DNA from: Sipunculus nudus
Lineage: Eukaryota > Annelida > Sipuncula > Golfingiida > Sipunculidae
Direction of reading: 5' to 3'
Assembly (NCBI GenBank): GCA_026874595.1
Contig: CM049313.1
Span: forward strand, 21,749,508 to 21,813,507
Length of the DNA stretch: 64,000 bases
Shown: one piece after another, positions 1 through 12,530 of the stretch
How positions within the stretch are numbered: the first letter of the stretch is position 1
Layout of the letters: every line of letters begins with the position of its first letter
Program-made: the position numbers and the translations under genes
The notes under the pieces: model-generated
What the model was told of the DNA's origin: nothing
Seen by the model: the letters and a program-made list of their open reading frames with translations, nothing else
Database searches by the model: none

Positions 1-2560
1 ATTAATGTAGTCAATGCAGTTCTTATTTTTTTCTTTGATCCAAAAACTAACCTTTGAAACTTCAAAATTATTATAGTACACATAATTTTCAGGAAAATTA
101 TTGAAAAACGCAGGCTTAATACGGGTCTTCTTCATATGAATCTTTGCTGCGTTCCATAATCCTTTAACGCAACTTGGACTATCACAACTGTAGGTTCAGC
201 GTTGACGTGCCTATTTTTTATGAACGGTAAAAAGGTTTATCTTTAGTTAAAAGACGTCCTGTTAGGCACAGGAGGAAGTTTAAACATTTACGAACATGTG
301 CTTTTGACAATGTAGAAGTGTAGTGGTAACTTTACTAAAGAAGGTATCTGTCCTTTGTCCCCGCGAGGAAGGTATGCGTTCATTGTCTCCGCAAGGAAGA
401 CTTCCGTTCGTGTGTTTGCCTCTTCCACTAAAAGATAGCCTGTTATTAGAGAATGATACCATGGCTTCGATAGGTGAGACACTGATTATTCGTATTGGCT
501 AAAGTTTTTGCACTTCATTGCACATAGCCAGGCAAAAGTCTATATCAGAAGTATGCGTTCATTGTCTCCGCGAGGAAGGTATGCGTTCATTGTCTCCGCA
601 AGGAAGGCCTACGTTCGTGTGTGTGTGTGTGTATGTTTGTTTTGTGTGTTTGTAAACACCATCTTTTAAAACACGCGCAATCATGAAGGGAATCTTATAA
701 CATTTTCTGGAGATTCGTGAATTGATCATTGAATTAGATTTTTGCGTGGATCCATCATATGATCCTTATCCAGGAACGTCATCAAAGAATAGCACAAATC
801 TACAGTCACTTTTGCAAGAAAGGAAGCAAGAATATGAGCAGAATAAGTAAACGACGGCAGCTTGCATTTATTAGAATTCACAGTTCCAGTCGAAAAATGC
901 GGGGATAGGTGGAAATGCTTGATTCTCGTATGTCAGTTTCAGCAGTATTTTTTTTAATATTTCCATTTTTCAAAATAAAACATATTCATAAATATTATTA
1001 ACTAACAGACGCGGACGTGAAACCGTGTATTCCGTGTATAATATCCGTGTATAAATAATTTTAACAATCAAATCATGATACATAAATTATGATATTTTGG
1101 CCCATATTGACATGATACAAATTTAGTAAGCCTGTTCACGGCACACGCATAGTGACGCACACGCACAGTCAGATTTTTAGTTTAGCTCACTCTTTGACCG
1201 TCGTCCGTCCCTCCCTCCTTCCATTAACGGGACACAAATCATAATCGTTTGACCTAGAATCTTCTTTTTTATATCCAGGGAGTTACATAAAGCATCTTCA
1301 AGGACACCTTGAATAAGGTCACTACAACCTATACTCTGGGAGTTATCGAGTCTGTTTGTACATCGTAGAATAATCAAAATTTTACACAATAATACAGCTC
1401 CAATATCTGAATAACCTATGCTTTGATTGTCATGATTTTTTCTATGCGTATGCCTGGATCATGGGCAGGCTTTTCAGTTATTAAAGACCTGTGGCGCCGC
1501 CTTTAGCTTTTTTTTTCTAGGTTTCACGCATTTTATCACCAGGTTGAGACTTTTAAAAAACAATCTGGCTGTTAACATGGCAGATACCGTGACCTTTGGA
1601 CCTGGAAACTTCAAAGTGTACAAATATGCGTTTAAAAATATCTCCATGTGCACACAAACTGAAATTTAATGGGATTATCTTTTATCGTCCTATAAAAAAA
1701 ATCTCGTTCTCGTTATATAAAAATGGCTTATTTTTATATCTGGCATCAATGAACTTAGATATTCCATTAATCCATTTATTAAAATAACCGGAAAACGCAG
1801 ATCCCACCACACACTGGCTATTTATTTATATTCATGTGTTTATAAGGTCGGGATGGGGGCTAAAATTATCCAAAAACTTTAATCAAGGATATATGGTGGC
1901 CACAAGATGAACCAGGGTATTGCAAGGGTGTTTTGCAACTGAAAACGTTTCAATTTCAGCATATATGCAAACAGCCAACTTTTGTAAGTTTTTTTTGTTT
2001 GTCAAATTGTTATGTTTACTGACACCTTATTAAAAAAAAAGCTCATATATATCCGTCACAAAGACATTTTATGAATATTTTTTCAACCTGGATTAGCCAA
2101 AGTTCATTAATATATAATCGGAATAAACCGAAAACCGCATTTCATAGAATATATTGATCTGCAATACAACAATCTGAACGACTGCAGCTTCGCCAGTCTC
2201 AGAAACGGTTCATATGCATCCTGTTCATGACGTTCATGTTCAGCTGGGCCAGTTTATATACGCCAGCTGAACTTGCTCGGGTCCTTCCTATTAATGAAAA
2301 GTTATCTTCGCCCAGTGTTGTAATGATATGTTATTGTCAGACAATGCTGAATCTTTAAAATATTATCTACATTGCGGGCCATTTGATGATATGTTGATAA
2401 ATAAGAAAACGTGTAACCGAACTAAGGTAGTTCGTTGCACATATGCGGGAGCTAAAACCTGCTATAACCACATGAATATGAGACGTGAGATATCGGGATT
2501 GGCCCCGTTAAGAGAAATATTATTTACTTCGAGCGGTATACATGGCTAAATAATAACGTG
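1..2560. other. Non-coding stretch with short local duplications
   Basis: I see no convincing gene here. A segment beginning tatgcgttcattgtctccg occurs near 371-400 and twice near 547-605, a local duplication next to a GT-rich tract (618-655). Bases 1180-1390 hold one copy of the dispersed repeat described at 8440-9420 (acaaatcgtaacc, cttctaac and aggtcact motifs). The open frames in this stretch are short and lack codon or motif support. Further exons of the minus-strand membrane-protein gene that starts at 2837 could lie here, but I could not identify one. Confidence 0.5.
2239..2272. promoter_or_regulatory. Perfect 10-bp inverted repeat (paired E-boxes) around a TATA-like core
   Basis: GTTCAGCTGG at 2239-2248 and its exact complement CCAGCTGAAC at 2263-2272 enclose a 14-base spacer containing TTTATATA. 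Each arm carries CAGCTG, the class of E-box bound by bHLH factors. The sequence shows the symmetry; a promoter role is inference, and no gene start is firmly assigned to it. Confidence 0.3.
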
Positions 2561-2571
2561 AAAGTACTTAC

Positions 2572-2837
2572 CCTAAAAAAGCAAGATTTGCATCGGGCTC
2601 TGTGTCATTCTCATCAGAATTACTTTCCTCTGCCGGACCACTTACGCAGTAAAGAAGACAAAAAGTAGCCAGAAGAGCCAGAAACGCTAGTCCGCAAGCC
2701 ATAAGGGGAGTCCCAACAGCCGAGTTACCAGCAACCACAAAAGGGATAGATCCGCCAATCATGCCGAGGCATAACAAAACCGAAACAACACAAAGGACTT
2801 TATAGCAGGGTTTCACGTCGTACTGCATGTTCTTCAT
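2572..2837 (-). CDS. Candidate first exon of a small two-helix membrane protein
   Basis: Reading from ATG at 2837, the exon encodes about 88 residues. A short charged N-terminus is followed by a hydrophobic helix at residues 13-36 (rich in V, L, C and G) and a second at about 44-65 ending in CLLYCV. An acidic tail (EESNSDEND) follows. The frame runs directly into AGG|GTAAGTAC, a near-consensus splice donor with the GT at 2571-2570, so the apparent stop lies in the intron and the exon ends in phase 2. Two helices with a polar acidic tail suggest a small integral membrane protein; I do not recognise the family. The downstream exon, expected at lower coordinates, was not found. The donor and the amphipathic pattern are the support, so this may be a real gene but is unproven. 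Confidence 0.5.
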
Positions 2838-2975
2838 TTCAACCTAATCCAACGGTTTTCAAAGAAATCAGAATATAAACTCTCGGACGAAATTTTATTC
2901 TACAGGTGAACTGAGGTCAAGCAATATAGTTCCTAAATACTGGTTTAATAGAATTCGCAACACCCACACTGATCG

Positions 2976-2977
<2 letters not shown>

Positions 2978-3045
<68 letters not shown>
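2978..3045. repeat. (TA)n microsatellite
   Basis: An uninterrupted TA dinucleotide tract of about 68 bases. The ORF on the minus strand made of alternating Y and I residues is a translation artefact of it. Confidence 0.95.
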
Positions 3046-3048
<3 letters not shown>

Positions 3049-3049
3049 G

Positions 3050-4878
3050 GCAGCATGTATAATCAATGGAAGTTTTCGTGGGCTGATTGTTTTTAGCATT
3101 CTTAACTGTGTTCACACGATTCACACGTATGTGTTGCCCCTAACAACTAGATCACGCTGTCGTAAATGCATGCAGTGATTGGGTACGACCACCGGGGAGT
3201 GGCATAGGTGTTATGGGAGAGGAAACGTGCAATCCTGCCTTGTTTCTTTGAAGCTGAATGTATACTGTAACTACAATGGTGGAATATCGCCTACACATTT
3301 CTTTTTGCAATACATTAGGGTTTGTTGAAGAGTAATGCGATATGTGTTGTGATATTTTCATGTTATTTATTTATAGGAATCGAGTGTGAATTTTTATATC
3401 ATTAATGAACTATTCTTATGTTTTTTTCATGTTAAATAGTATGAGAGAAAAAGGTTTATGCAGATCAGTTCATTGCAAATACGAAATACGACAATATTAC
3501 TTATAAATGTACTTATCCAAGTACATAGTTGTTGCTGAATGTACTGGATGAAAATCTCAAAATCAAAATGTTTTCTTTAGGCCGTATATGTGCAAATACC
3601 TTTGCAATTAGAGAATTATGGACTGTGGTTAGGCGCAAAGTGGAAAAAGTGGTGTGTTAAATCACAGTCGAGTACAACATCGCAAGGCTGCTTTTCTTAA
3701 ACAATAGCACTTTAAACTGTAAATTTGATCTTAATGCAGTTATTATAAGATAAAAGTTGTTATGGAATCTAATAATAACAAAGCACAAACCCTTGTTACG
3801 GAGAAAAAAATTAGATTCCGCAACACTAGGTATAGCGTGAATTGTCAAGAGGAATGAATAATAACAAATAATTATAATGTATTCACAGAACAATCCCAAC
3901 ATTACAATACACTAAATCAATACAATTACACAGTATTTAAGACATAACAATAATAAAAATGTAAATCACCAGACTCCGGATCCTAGGCTTTGATTCCTGG
4001 ATACCACAACTCTCACAGTCTAACAAGAGTCTTTTAGCGAAAATAATCAACGTGAATAGTTTAAGTAAATCTTTCGGTGAAGAATACGAATAAATCTCGA
4101 AGAAATCTCTGCAAATTTTCTATAGTTTATCAGGCCTACTTAAGCATTACCTACTTATAGTCTTTAGACGCGAAAGTGACTATACCACTTCAAATCTGTC
4201 ATTAATTCCATCCCATTTAGATGTCTAAGGTTGTGCTGAAAATAATCTTTTTACTAAAAAGAATATCCAGACGGTTATAAACCGACACAAGTACATATTC
4301 GGTACCGTAAAAATTCGGTAATACATTAAAGCATACTTCTTAGTTTAACCTGCTGAAAATCTCCCCCGGAAAAGCCCCCCCCCCCCCAAACACACACACA
4401 CAGACACACCCTACCCATGACATCCATACCCATTATCATATGAACTTAAATGAAAGCAGAAATTGTCAATATGGCAAATTTCCAACTTATCTCTTTTATT
4501 AAAATAAATCAGAGCTCTCACGGTTAAGCTTTTTGACTGAGTAATGTGAGCGTGCCCCCTGTTTACAGTTACCTAGGGATATAACGCTTACCTTTTTTAG
4601 ACGAATAGTTTTATGCGGAGACTGTATCCCACAGTGGCGTTTCACTCTCAAATGAGTGCACCTTTCGGGGGTTCCTCGATGTAATAGAACAGGACCCGTA
4701 GGTAAGGTACACCAGGATAATCATGTGTAACCCCCTGTCACGTTGTTCGAAACCGAAATAGAATTCTGATTTCTGCAGATGCACATAATACTTAGTAGAG
4801 CTAACATTAATAAATTAAAAGCGGTTACCTCCACCCAAAATATTTAAAAAAATTGTTATAATGAAAATATTTCATTTG

Positions 4879-4956
<78 letters not shown>

Positions 4957-5840
4957 CTGATTTACCTTTCACATAGAGTCAGTAATAAAATATAATACAT
5001 GCCAGACTGAACAACCGTTGCGTTGCCTTAAATAATCCCATAACCTTAATTTAATTCAGTCTATCCAACAAGACAGATGTATTTATTAATCAAGCTGGGC
5101 TTCATATTTTCAATTTATACAAAAATAACAAAATTTTGTAGACCGCATCCTTTTTTTCGCTGTATTAGTCATCCAGGTGGGTGATTTCTTTCTGTTCTTG
5201 CCAATCCGTATTGGTAACATCCAAAATAACATATCCTTGAACGATTTATAATTAGTATTCTGTAAGTTACCTATAAACATCATTTATTACTGTGTCAAAC
5301 CCGTATTATCGTACCGGATATTGTGTTCTATGTTTGTATTGGTGTTGGCAAGCGGTGAGAAAACCTATATAGCATTCATTTGATTCTGTGGATTATAAAG
5401 ATGACAATGACACAGTTGGAAACACATAAAGACCAACAGTCTGTCACAATAATCTTATATTAGACTTAAGCCCAGTAGTCGGCCTAAATAACATTGTTGC
5501 AAGTGTGACATCATAATGGTCATTTGGTTACCATAATCACATAAAGATGTCCTTAATTTGCAAACATGAAATAAGTCAACCTTTTTTTGGTGCAAATGAG
5601 CAATTCTGTTTTAGAAAGACTGAAAATGATTGCAGTAAACCATTAAAAAAATCCATCATAACGTCTTGTGATACATGAAGATGACGTTTATAAAATAGAC
5701 TTTTAATGTAACTTAAATGTTCCTATGCGTTCACCATATTATTAAAGTTAAAACTTATCTAAAGGGAGAAGTAACAAGAATACACGTATTAATTTGCAAT
5801 TCATTGAAATGAGGTTGAACACTATTTAAATGCTAGATGT
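3050..5840. other. Non-coding stretch, no gene seen
   Basis: AT-rich sequence with short open frames only. It contains a C13 homopolymer followed by (CA)n at about 4375-4405 and a long (TA)n tract. No motif, splice pair or recognisable repeat family supports a gene. Confidence 0.5.
4884..4954. repeat. (TA)n microsatellite
   Basis: About 71 bases of uninterrupted TA repeat. Confidence 0.95.
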
Positions 5841-5859
5841 TCCCTTATGTCGAAAACCC

Positions 5860-6500
5860 ATATCCCTCATGATACATATATTTTAATTTCATATATGATT
5901 GATCCTGTATATGGTATTCCCTTTGACTGTCTAAAGGGCTTTGTCTTGATATATCGTAGACCCAGCCGGAAACTTTCAGACACCGATGCATGTTGTTCTC
6001 ACGATATTGTCACGATATTCTCACGATATCTCACTATTGTCAACTCGTTGGGTAAGTGGGCAAGTGTTATTGCCCTGGCCAATATATATAAAATTAATAT
6101 TATTGGTAAAAGTTATATCTTAGTCAGATTCAATAAAAGGCAATAAAAAGCAATTAAACATCATTAAGATGCTGATTATTCCCTGATATCATGATATCGA
6201 TAATCCGATACCCCTCATGATCCATATCTGGATATAACATATCCCTACTCCTATTTATACATGATTTATCCTGTATGTGATTTTCCCTTGAACTATCTCA
6301 GGGGCATTGTCTGATATATCGTAGACCCAGCTGACAACTTTCCGACACTAGGGCAAGTCTTTCTCAAGATATTTCCAAACCCTTAGGCAAGGGGGCAAGT
6401 GTTAATGTCGAGGCCTGCCCTAATCAATATACATAAAATCGTTACTATTGGTAAATTGGCATCTTAGTCAAATTCAATAGATAGGCAATGAAGAGATTTT
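5860..6500 (+). repeat. Diverged tandem duplication, unit about 330 bp
   Basis: The block near 5860-6170 (catgatacatat, atatcgtagacccagc, gggcaagtgttat, cttagtcagattcaata) recurs in the same order near 6205-6500 with many substitutions and small indels. A 99-codon frame spans the first copy but is not conserved in the second, so coding is unlikely. Confidence 0.75.
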
Positions 6501-7129
6501 TCAAGTAATCGGTCACTCAGAGGGGTAAAGACTAAACTTAATATGACAATATGTAGACACATAAAGTAAAACTTAAGAGTTGATTAGCTAATTAAAATCC
6601 TCAAATTAAATGGATTTCTCCAATGGGACTTTCTTTGGACTAATTTCTGTTGCAATTTCTTTCGGGTTTGGCTTAAAATATTTTTGTTGTATGGAGATAG
6701 CAATTAGAAGATGGATGAAGATGTATGGTACATTATTTATTCATGTGAATATATATGAGTAACACATTGTTTTTAACTTATCATCTGCTTCTGATATTCC
6801 AAGCTCATCAACGTTTTTTCAAGGACCTAGCTGCATCACAATTTTTTATTCAAAAGATATTTTGCAAGAATTAAATCCAAGTAAGCGTTCAATTAGGAAT
6901 ATATTATATCTTATTATAGACACTATGAAAACCCTGTAAGTTCCATAAATGAATATGAAAGATACAACATCATTCATGAGCTTATTAGATTCTACGTGGA
7001 AAACTTCAGTAGATACAATATTTTTTTTTATATATATAAAGAGACTTGTCTATTAAAGGGTATGCTAACGCGCGGAGCTCAGAACGCGGAATGAGACCAA
7101 TATATATATGTGTGTGTGTGTGTGTGTGT

Positions 7130-7560
7130 TTTGTAAAAAAAATCCCCCTCCCCCCCAAAGATAAATTGACGTCACCGATGGGAGCAACATTCTATCAAGT
7201 TCAAAACCATCCACGTTCATTCACGCACTCCCTTGTTGTCCTGGTAACAGTTAATTCACGTACTTACTCCCTTGTTGTCCTGGTAACAACAGTTTGCCTA
7301 TAACACACTTGCAACTTGCAATGGTTCTTGCACCGTACACGTTATTTAACAATGGCAGATTAATGCCGAAACGGTACATGCGTTTGGCTGACCATGCAAT
7401 AGTGAATGAGCTGATTCTTAAAGAAGTGAAATCCGACAGACATCAGGATAATAAGGTGCAGACCGGTCCACGATTTTTGGCTGTACCTGACCGGACCGTC
7501 AACACAAAATACTCGACCGCTAAACCCTGGACTGTACCGGTCCGGCAGGGGCGTGTTTAG
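7130..7560 (+). repeat. Dispersed repeat, copy 1 (uninterrupted)
   Basis: Shares a collinear run with 10870-11760: a poly-C tract, ttgttgtcctggtaac, gtttgcctataacacac, acttgcaatg, catgcaatagt and a terminal segment dense in accggtcc-type motifs. Here the parts are contiguous; in the other copy they are split by about 550 bp. The frames over it are not conserved between copies. Confidence 0.7.
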
Positions 7561-8430
7561 AGGGGGCGCAACAACCCCCCCCCCCCCTCCTAATTCTGTT
7601 CAACAAATATTAAGGAGGCATCCAATTTAGTAAAGCTCAGGGCGTGCCTAGATCTTTTGAAAAATAAGCTTACAAAGTTGTATTGTAAGGCCCATGCAGG
7701 TCCTAGGTAAAACTGTTTAAATTAAGTTTAGGATGACGTCCTCTAGAAGCTTTGATGGTCCAAATAAAATCCTCTTTGGAAGTTGCTGCTCATAATAGGT
7801 CATGTCGTGTTATGCAGGGGGCACGGCAGTCCTGTCAGGTAGCGCGTCTGTGATTGGTTCAGCAGGCGCGGATCCAGGATTTTTTTTGCTTGGGGGGGGA
7901 ATCAACGGGTGTCATGCATAAATTTTTTTAATAAATGACCTTGGTTAAGAACCGGGGGGGGGGGGGGGTGTCTTGTCCCCCAAACCCCCTGTCATCCATA
8001 AGATTTGTCTTAAAAAGGTCGTTGGTTGAGAGGGGGGGGGGGGGGGGGTAATGGTAATTGTTCAGATAACGTCAGTGTGTATCGTTTAATCCCCGCTGTG
8101 GTTTATCTAATCACATCAAAGCGTCATAACATCTGCAGAAAACTGAAAAAAAATATATCCCTTCTTCTCAAACATCACTGAATTTTAATTAATATTAATA
8201 ATTTGATGGAAAAGACACATAACCAATCGTCAGTGATTGTCACCCTTGTAGCGAAGTAGGCCTAACTCTATGCATAGGTAAAAAGCAGTAGAAACTGTGG
8301 TTTTGTATTTTGAAATATCTTAACAACATTTGACCTGTGAACTGAGCTAGCTTGCTTGCTTGTGGGTTCTTGATCAAAAGTTTTAAGCCACGTTTCATAC
8401 ACAACACAATGCAATCTCAGGGAGGGTAAG
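7561..8430. other. Homopolymer-rich non-coding stretch
   Basis: Contains C and G runs of 10 to 17 bases near 7577, 7956 and 8032, and a gcggatccagg motif near 7868 like the ends of CAGTGG-type elements seen elsewhere in the window. No gene is seen. Confidence 0.5.
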
Positions 8431-8439
8431 TTTTTTTAC

Positions 8440-9420
8440 CTAGTTAAATTTTACCTTGACCTTTTGGGCCGAAAATGTGGTTTTGAACACCCTGAATGTC
8501 AGATGGGCACAAATCGTATCTTTTAGGCCTAGAATCTTCTAACACTACATCCAATGAGGTCCTAGGCAAATATCCTTGGAAACCTGAAATTCCGTCATCG
8601 TGACCTGTATGTTGCGATCTATGGGTCGAAAACATGATTTGAGCTTACTGTTCGTCAGACGTGCACAAATTGTCACTGTTAGGCCTAGCATCTTCTAATG
8701 TAAAATTTAGAGAGATCCTAACCAAGGCCCATAGAAACATGAAATAAGGTCACTGTAGCCTATATTTTGAGAGCTTAAGGGAAAAAAGACGTCATTTGAG
8801 CACCCTGAATGTCACATGGACACAAACGTATCTGTTTTTTTTTTCCAAAAATCTTCTTAAGCTATCTCCAGGGACGTTCTAGGAAAATCTCCTTGGAAAC
8901 CTGAAATTATGTCATGTTGACCTATATTTAGCCAGCTATAGGCCTAAATCGTCCTTTCTAGCACCCAGACAGGGTACCGATTGTATCCGTTGTTCCTAGA
9001 ATCTTCCGATGTAATATTAAAGGAGATCCTGTGCAAATGTTCGTGGAAACATGACATTAGGTCGCTGTGACTTATATTCTGTGAGCTATAGTACAAAAAG
9101 ATTAACTTTATTCTGTGAACAACAGGAAAAAGACATGATATGAGCACCCTGGCAAAAGTATTAGGGGTTGAACCTGTAACTTCTAATTAAATTAAGATTA
9201 AAATCTTCTTGGAATCCCTGAATATAAGGTCATTGTGGCTCAGATTCTGTGAGAACTTAGCATCTATAAGTTAGGGATAAGCAAATCGTAGCAGTCAGAC
9301 ACAGAACTTAGTACCTTGGGAGTTCTTGGTAAAATCTTCTTGGAAACCCTAAATAAGGTCACTGTAGTTTCTAATGTTTCTATATTCAAGGCCTATGGAC
9401 CCCTGATTCTAAGCACTCTG
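8440..9420 (+). repeat. Tandem array of a dispersed repeat, period about 155 bp
   Basis: The motif cttcta/cttctt recurs at about 8537, 8691, 8850 and 9003. It sits in a unit that also carries gcacaaat, ggagatcct, ggaaac(c/a)tgaaat, aggtcactgtgac and tatattctgtgagctat. Copies are 70-85 percent alike by eye. Single or partial copies of the same family occur at 1180-1390, 19965-20130, 45610-46420 and 60530-60745, all in the same orientation. Confidence 0.8.
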
Positions 9421-9479
9421 GAAGTCATTCTATCTTTAACAAATAATTTTCCCCATTTTATCCCCATTAATAATTAATA

Positions 9480-9880
9480 CATGGATCGCCTGTCTGTCAA
9501 ATTCATCTGAGCGCCATGGCCTATGGGCCAGTTCTTTTTTATCGGTCGGGATACATTATACGTGAAAATGTTCATATACATACTTGTCAGGAAAAAATAC
9601 AAAATTTGATTTAATGGTGTATGTAATCTACACAAAAATATCGGGGTTACATCAGCTCGGCATCGGGACGACATCGGATCAGCATATTGAGAAACATCGC
9701 GTTTAAGTCGACGATGTGTAACCCAGTGTAAACGATGTTTTGGAAAGTCAGTGTTAATATGAGTTGGTCGACTAACGAAAACATCAGAATTGATAGCACC
9801 AAACCAACAATCCAATCGCTAAAGATAATAAACGTGATAGAACAATCCGTAAACACTTAAAAACAGAATAAATACATAAA
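9480..9880 (-). other. Overlapping open frames of unknown meaning
   Basis: Two minus-strand frames overlap: one of 69 codons with a hydrophobic middle (residues about 7-35) and one of 113 codons. Both lack recognisable motifs and good splice sites. The region is slightly GC-richer than its flanks and may be a decayed mobile-element fragment. I cannot choose a coding frame. Confidence 0.2.
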
Positions 9881-9889
9881 CCCTAAATA

Positions 9890-10300
9890 TATCTGAACAA
9901 GTAAGCGAACTCAAACAAGCAATATAGCCTAATTATAAATTCCATTCTTTTCTATATATAATCTTCTCAAATCAGACTACCATCACGCTAGTTGAGCTAG
10001 CAGACTTGTTAAGTGAGCCGGACTTTTCGTCAGTCACCATTTGTAGAGCTATTAATTTCTAATTTTTTAAATGAAACATTTAACTTTTACATTAGGCTAA
10101 TGTTTTTCTATCTGTATAATGCTAAAATATTGTCGAAGGAAATGTAAAAAATAATTAACCTTTAAAATAATTACATGACAACACATAAATATGACTACAA
10201 CAAAAACTGCGAACAGTTGGCAAACCTTTGTCCCTGCTTACTTATTTTACTTAAAGAAAATCAAAAGCCAATAAATATTGTTGTGTATAATTTTGAAGTG

Positions 10301-10352
<52 letters not shown>

Positions 10353-10860
10353 TATGGCAAACAAAGGGTATATAAGGAACATGATATAGCTTTAAACCCA
10401 CGCGCATACTGATATTACCTGTTTAGAATGTTTATCTTTGATCTACAGGATCTTTTGAGTTTAAAATATACAGGGATATGGCCGCGTGAATAACGTTTTA
10501 CATGAAATGCCAACTGGGCTACATAAAAATTGTTCATGAAAATGAGAAAATAAATATTTAAGACATGTATCCATGTAATTAACATTAACATTTTTTCCAA
10601 TGATATTGTTTTTAAATCCCTTCACCATGGGAGGGGCTTCCCACTCTCTTGTTATTCTCGCATTCACGTGCGAGCTTTGCTTAGACATTTTCCTGTCGTC
10701 CCCCCCCCCCCCCCGTGCTTAAATCCTGCGCACGCTCTTAGTCCGTACCGCCCCTCCTGAAATTTAATGGTTTATGCTGTTGCTGATTTTGCTTTATGGG
10801 ATGAGCTTCATCCTGAAACGTGGTATTGAACAATAAAATCATTTTATACTGTCTCAACCC
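9890..10860. other. Non-coding stretch with (TA)n tract and poly-C runs
   Basis: Contains a TA microsatellite at 10304-10351 and C runs near 10698 and 10859. No gene is supported. Confidence 0.5.
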
Positions 10861-10869
10861 CCCCCCCCC

Positions 10870-11760
10870 CCCTTGCCCCTCCTTGAAGATGGATTGACGC
10901 TATTGACGGGAGCAAAATTCTGTTAAGTTCACGACCATACCCTATTAATCAAGTACTCCCACGTTGTCCTGGTAACAACAGTTTGCCTATAACACACACA
11001 CACACACACAATAGCCGTTATAGTTCTACAGCTATTTCCCCGAATGTCGCAGTAAAACCCGCTTGCTGAAGTTCTTGTCCTCCAGTTTCGCCGAGATGAT
11101 TTCGGATTGAGCAGCCTGTCTCAAAGACATATTCACATATATAAATAAAATAAATATGTGAAATTGGAAAACAGAAGAGTAATTTTTTTTTATTTAACTT
11201 CCTTTATTTCTACCCAGGCATTTTATTCAAGAACACGGCTGCAGATGGCGCTCTAGTCAGTAGTACATGATCTTGCCTTTCCTCAAATGGAAGCATTGCT
11301 TTCTTGGAAAGTTGCTGCAGCGAAGAACTTCAGGCCACTTGAAGCCAAATTTAAGCAGCAGTGGCTCACAGCCTGTCAATGTAGATATAGAATAATAAGA
11401 AGACTAAACAAGGATGGGTGATTCCTTCACGCACTGCGGGACAAAATGTATGTATAAATATACGCGAGTGATAAAATAACCAATAAGTTTTACTTAATTT
11501 TATAGGATGGTATATTTTTCATTTTATAAACTATACTCGGGGACAGCTGACCAACTTGCAATGATTCTTGCATCGTATACTTTTGTGAAACATTGCAGTT
11601 GATTGCGGAAAAGGTACATATGCGTTTGGCTTACCATGCAATAGTAAATGAGTTGATTCTTATCAAGCGAAATTCGAACGGCAGTGGGGATTTAGAGATG
11701 CGGATCCCTTGGACCGGTCCGGTCTACAATTTTAAGCTAGACCGTACCGGACCGGCAACA
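10870..11760 (+). repeat. Dispersed repeat, copy 2, split by a 550-bp insertion
   Basis: The collinear match to 7130-7560 stops after gcctataacacacaca near 11010 and resumes at acttgcaatg near 11555. The intervening 550 bp is absent from copy 1. The insert contains a 44-codon ATG frame at about 11289-11423 (starting [15 protein letters not shown]) that I do not recognise. The distal part is dense in ggaccggtccgg-type motifs. Confidence 0.6.
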
Positions 11761-12086
11761 AATTTATTTTAGCGCCAGCTTGTATAACTTTATTTTAATT
11801 ATAATTTTAAATAAGAAAGTTTTTAATTATTATTAAATAAATGGACGGTTCCACAATTAGTACCGGACAAGGACCGCTCTTGTGGACCGGACCACCAAGG
11901 GTGGTCCGATCCAGTCTAGTGGGATACTTCCTTATAAATCCTGTGCGATATAGATGATTGCAAATGGCGACCAAACTCATTTATATAAGCTTTGTTGAGA
12001 CGTCAAACTACCCCGCCACGTCATAACAACCAGTAAAACCCTCGATACTTCTTCAAGCCCTGTTAATTCTGTATCCTTACCCAAAA

Positions 12087-12199
12087 TTACCTACTCTGGC
12101 TCAGGTATACAGACCGTTTACGTCTGTACCTTGCCTGGCAAAATGCTAAGCTAACACTTTGAAAAGGAGAGTAATGATCCGGTGCCGGAGTATATTTCA
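12087..12199 (-). CDS. Possible further exon of the Frizzled-domain gene
   Basis: A polypyrimidine acceptor (cttttatttcag) ends at 12200. The following frame in phase 1 is open for about 38 codons to a stop at 12087 and includes a dibasic run RYRRKR. The phase matches the end of the exon at 12531-12736. There is no detectable similarity to the distal part of a Frizzled domain, so this is a weak call based only on splice-phase agreement. Confidence 0.2.
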
Positions 12200-12530
12200 C
12201 TGAAATAAAAGTATATTTTCTGTTTGGTGTATGTTTTATTAATACGAGAGTAATTTTGCTCAATTTCAATATTGTTTGTTATAATGTATGTCTGATTTGA
12301 ACCTTCGACAAGGGGGACATGTACCCTTGTACTACCTTGAAACCAGTCAAGTATACAGGATGCCTTATGGTTTATGGTTCTGCTTCTTCAGAATGAATGG
12401 TAAGCAGATTATCATGTGCCTGCGTTTAACCGTTCTACCTTTTCCGGTTAGGTCATTAATTTCAACCGTAAGGAAATTTGAATCCCCCGAGTTGGTTTAA
12501 AAAGAAGGACAAACTGTCCCAACTCCTCAC

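Noticed and set aside
2917-3099. ORFs rich in alternating Y and I (also near 10304, 28000, 34060, 41800, 47870, 54930, 59450)
   Set aside because: They are translations of (TA)n, (CT)n or (GA)n microsatellites.
9474-9856. Two overlapping minus-strand frames of 113 and 69 codons
   Set aside because: Neither has motifs or splice support; kept only as an uncertain stretch.
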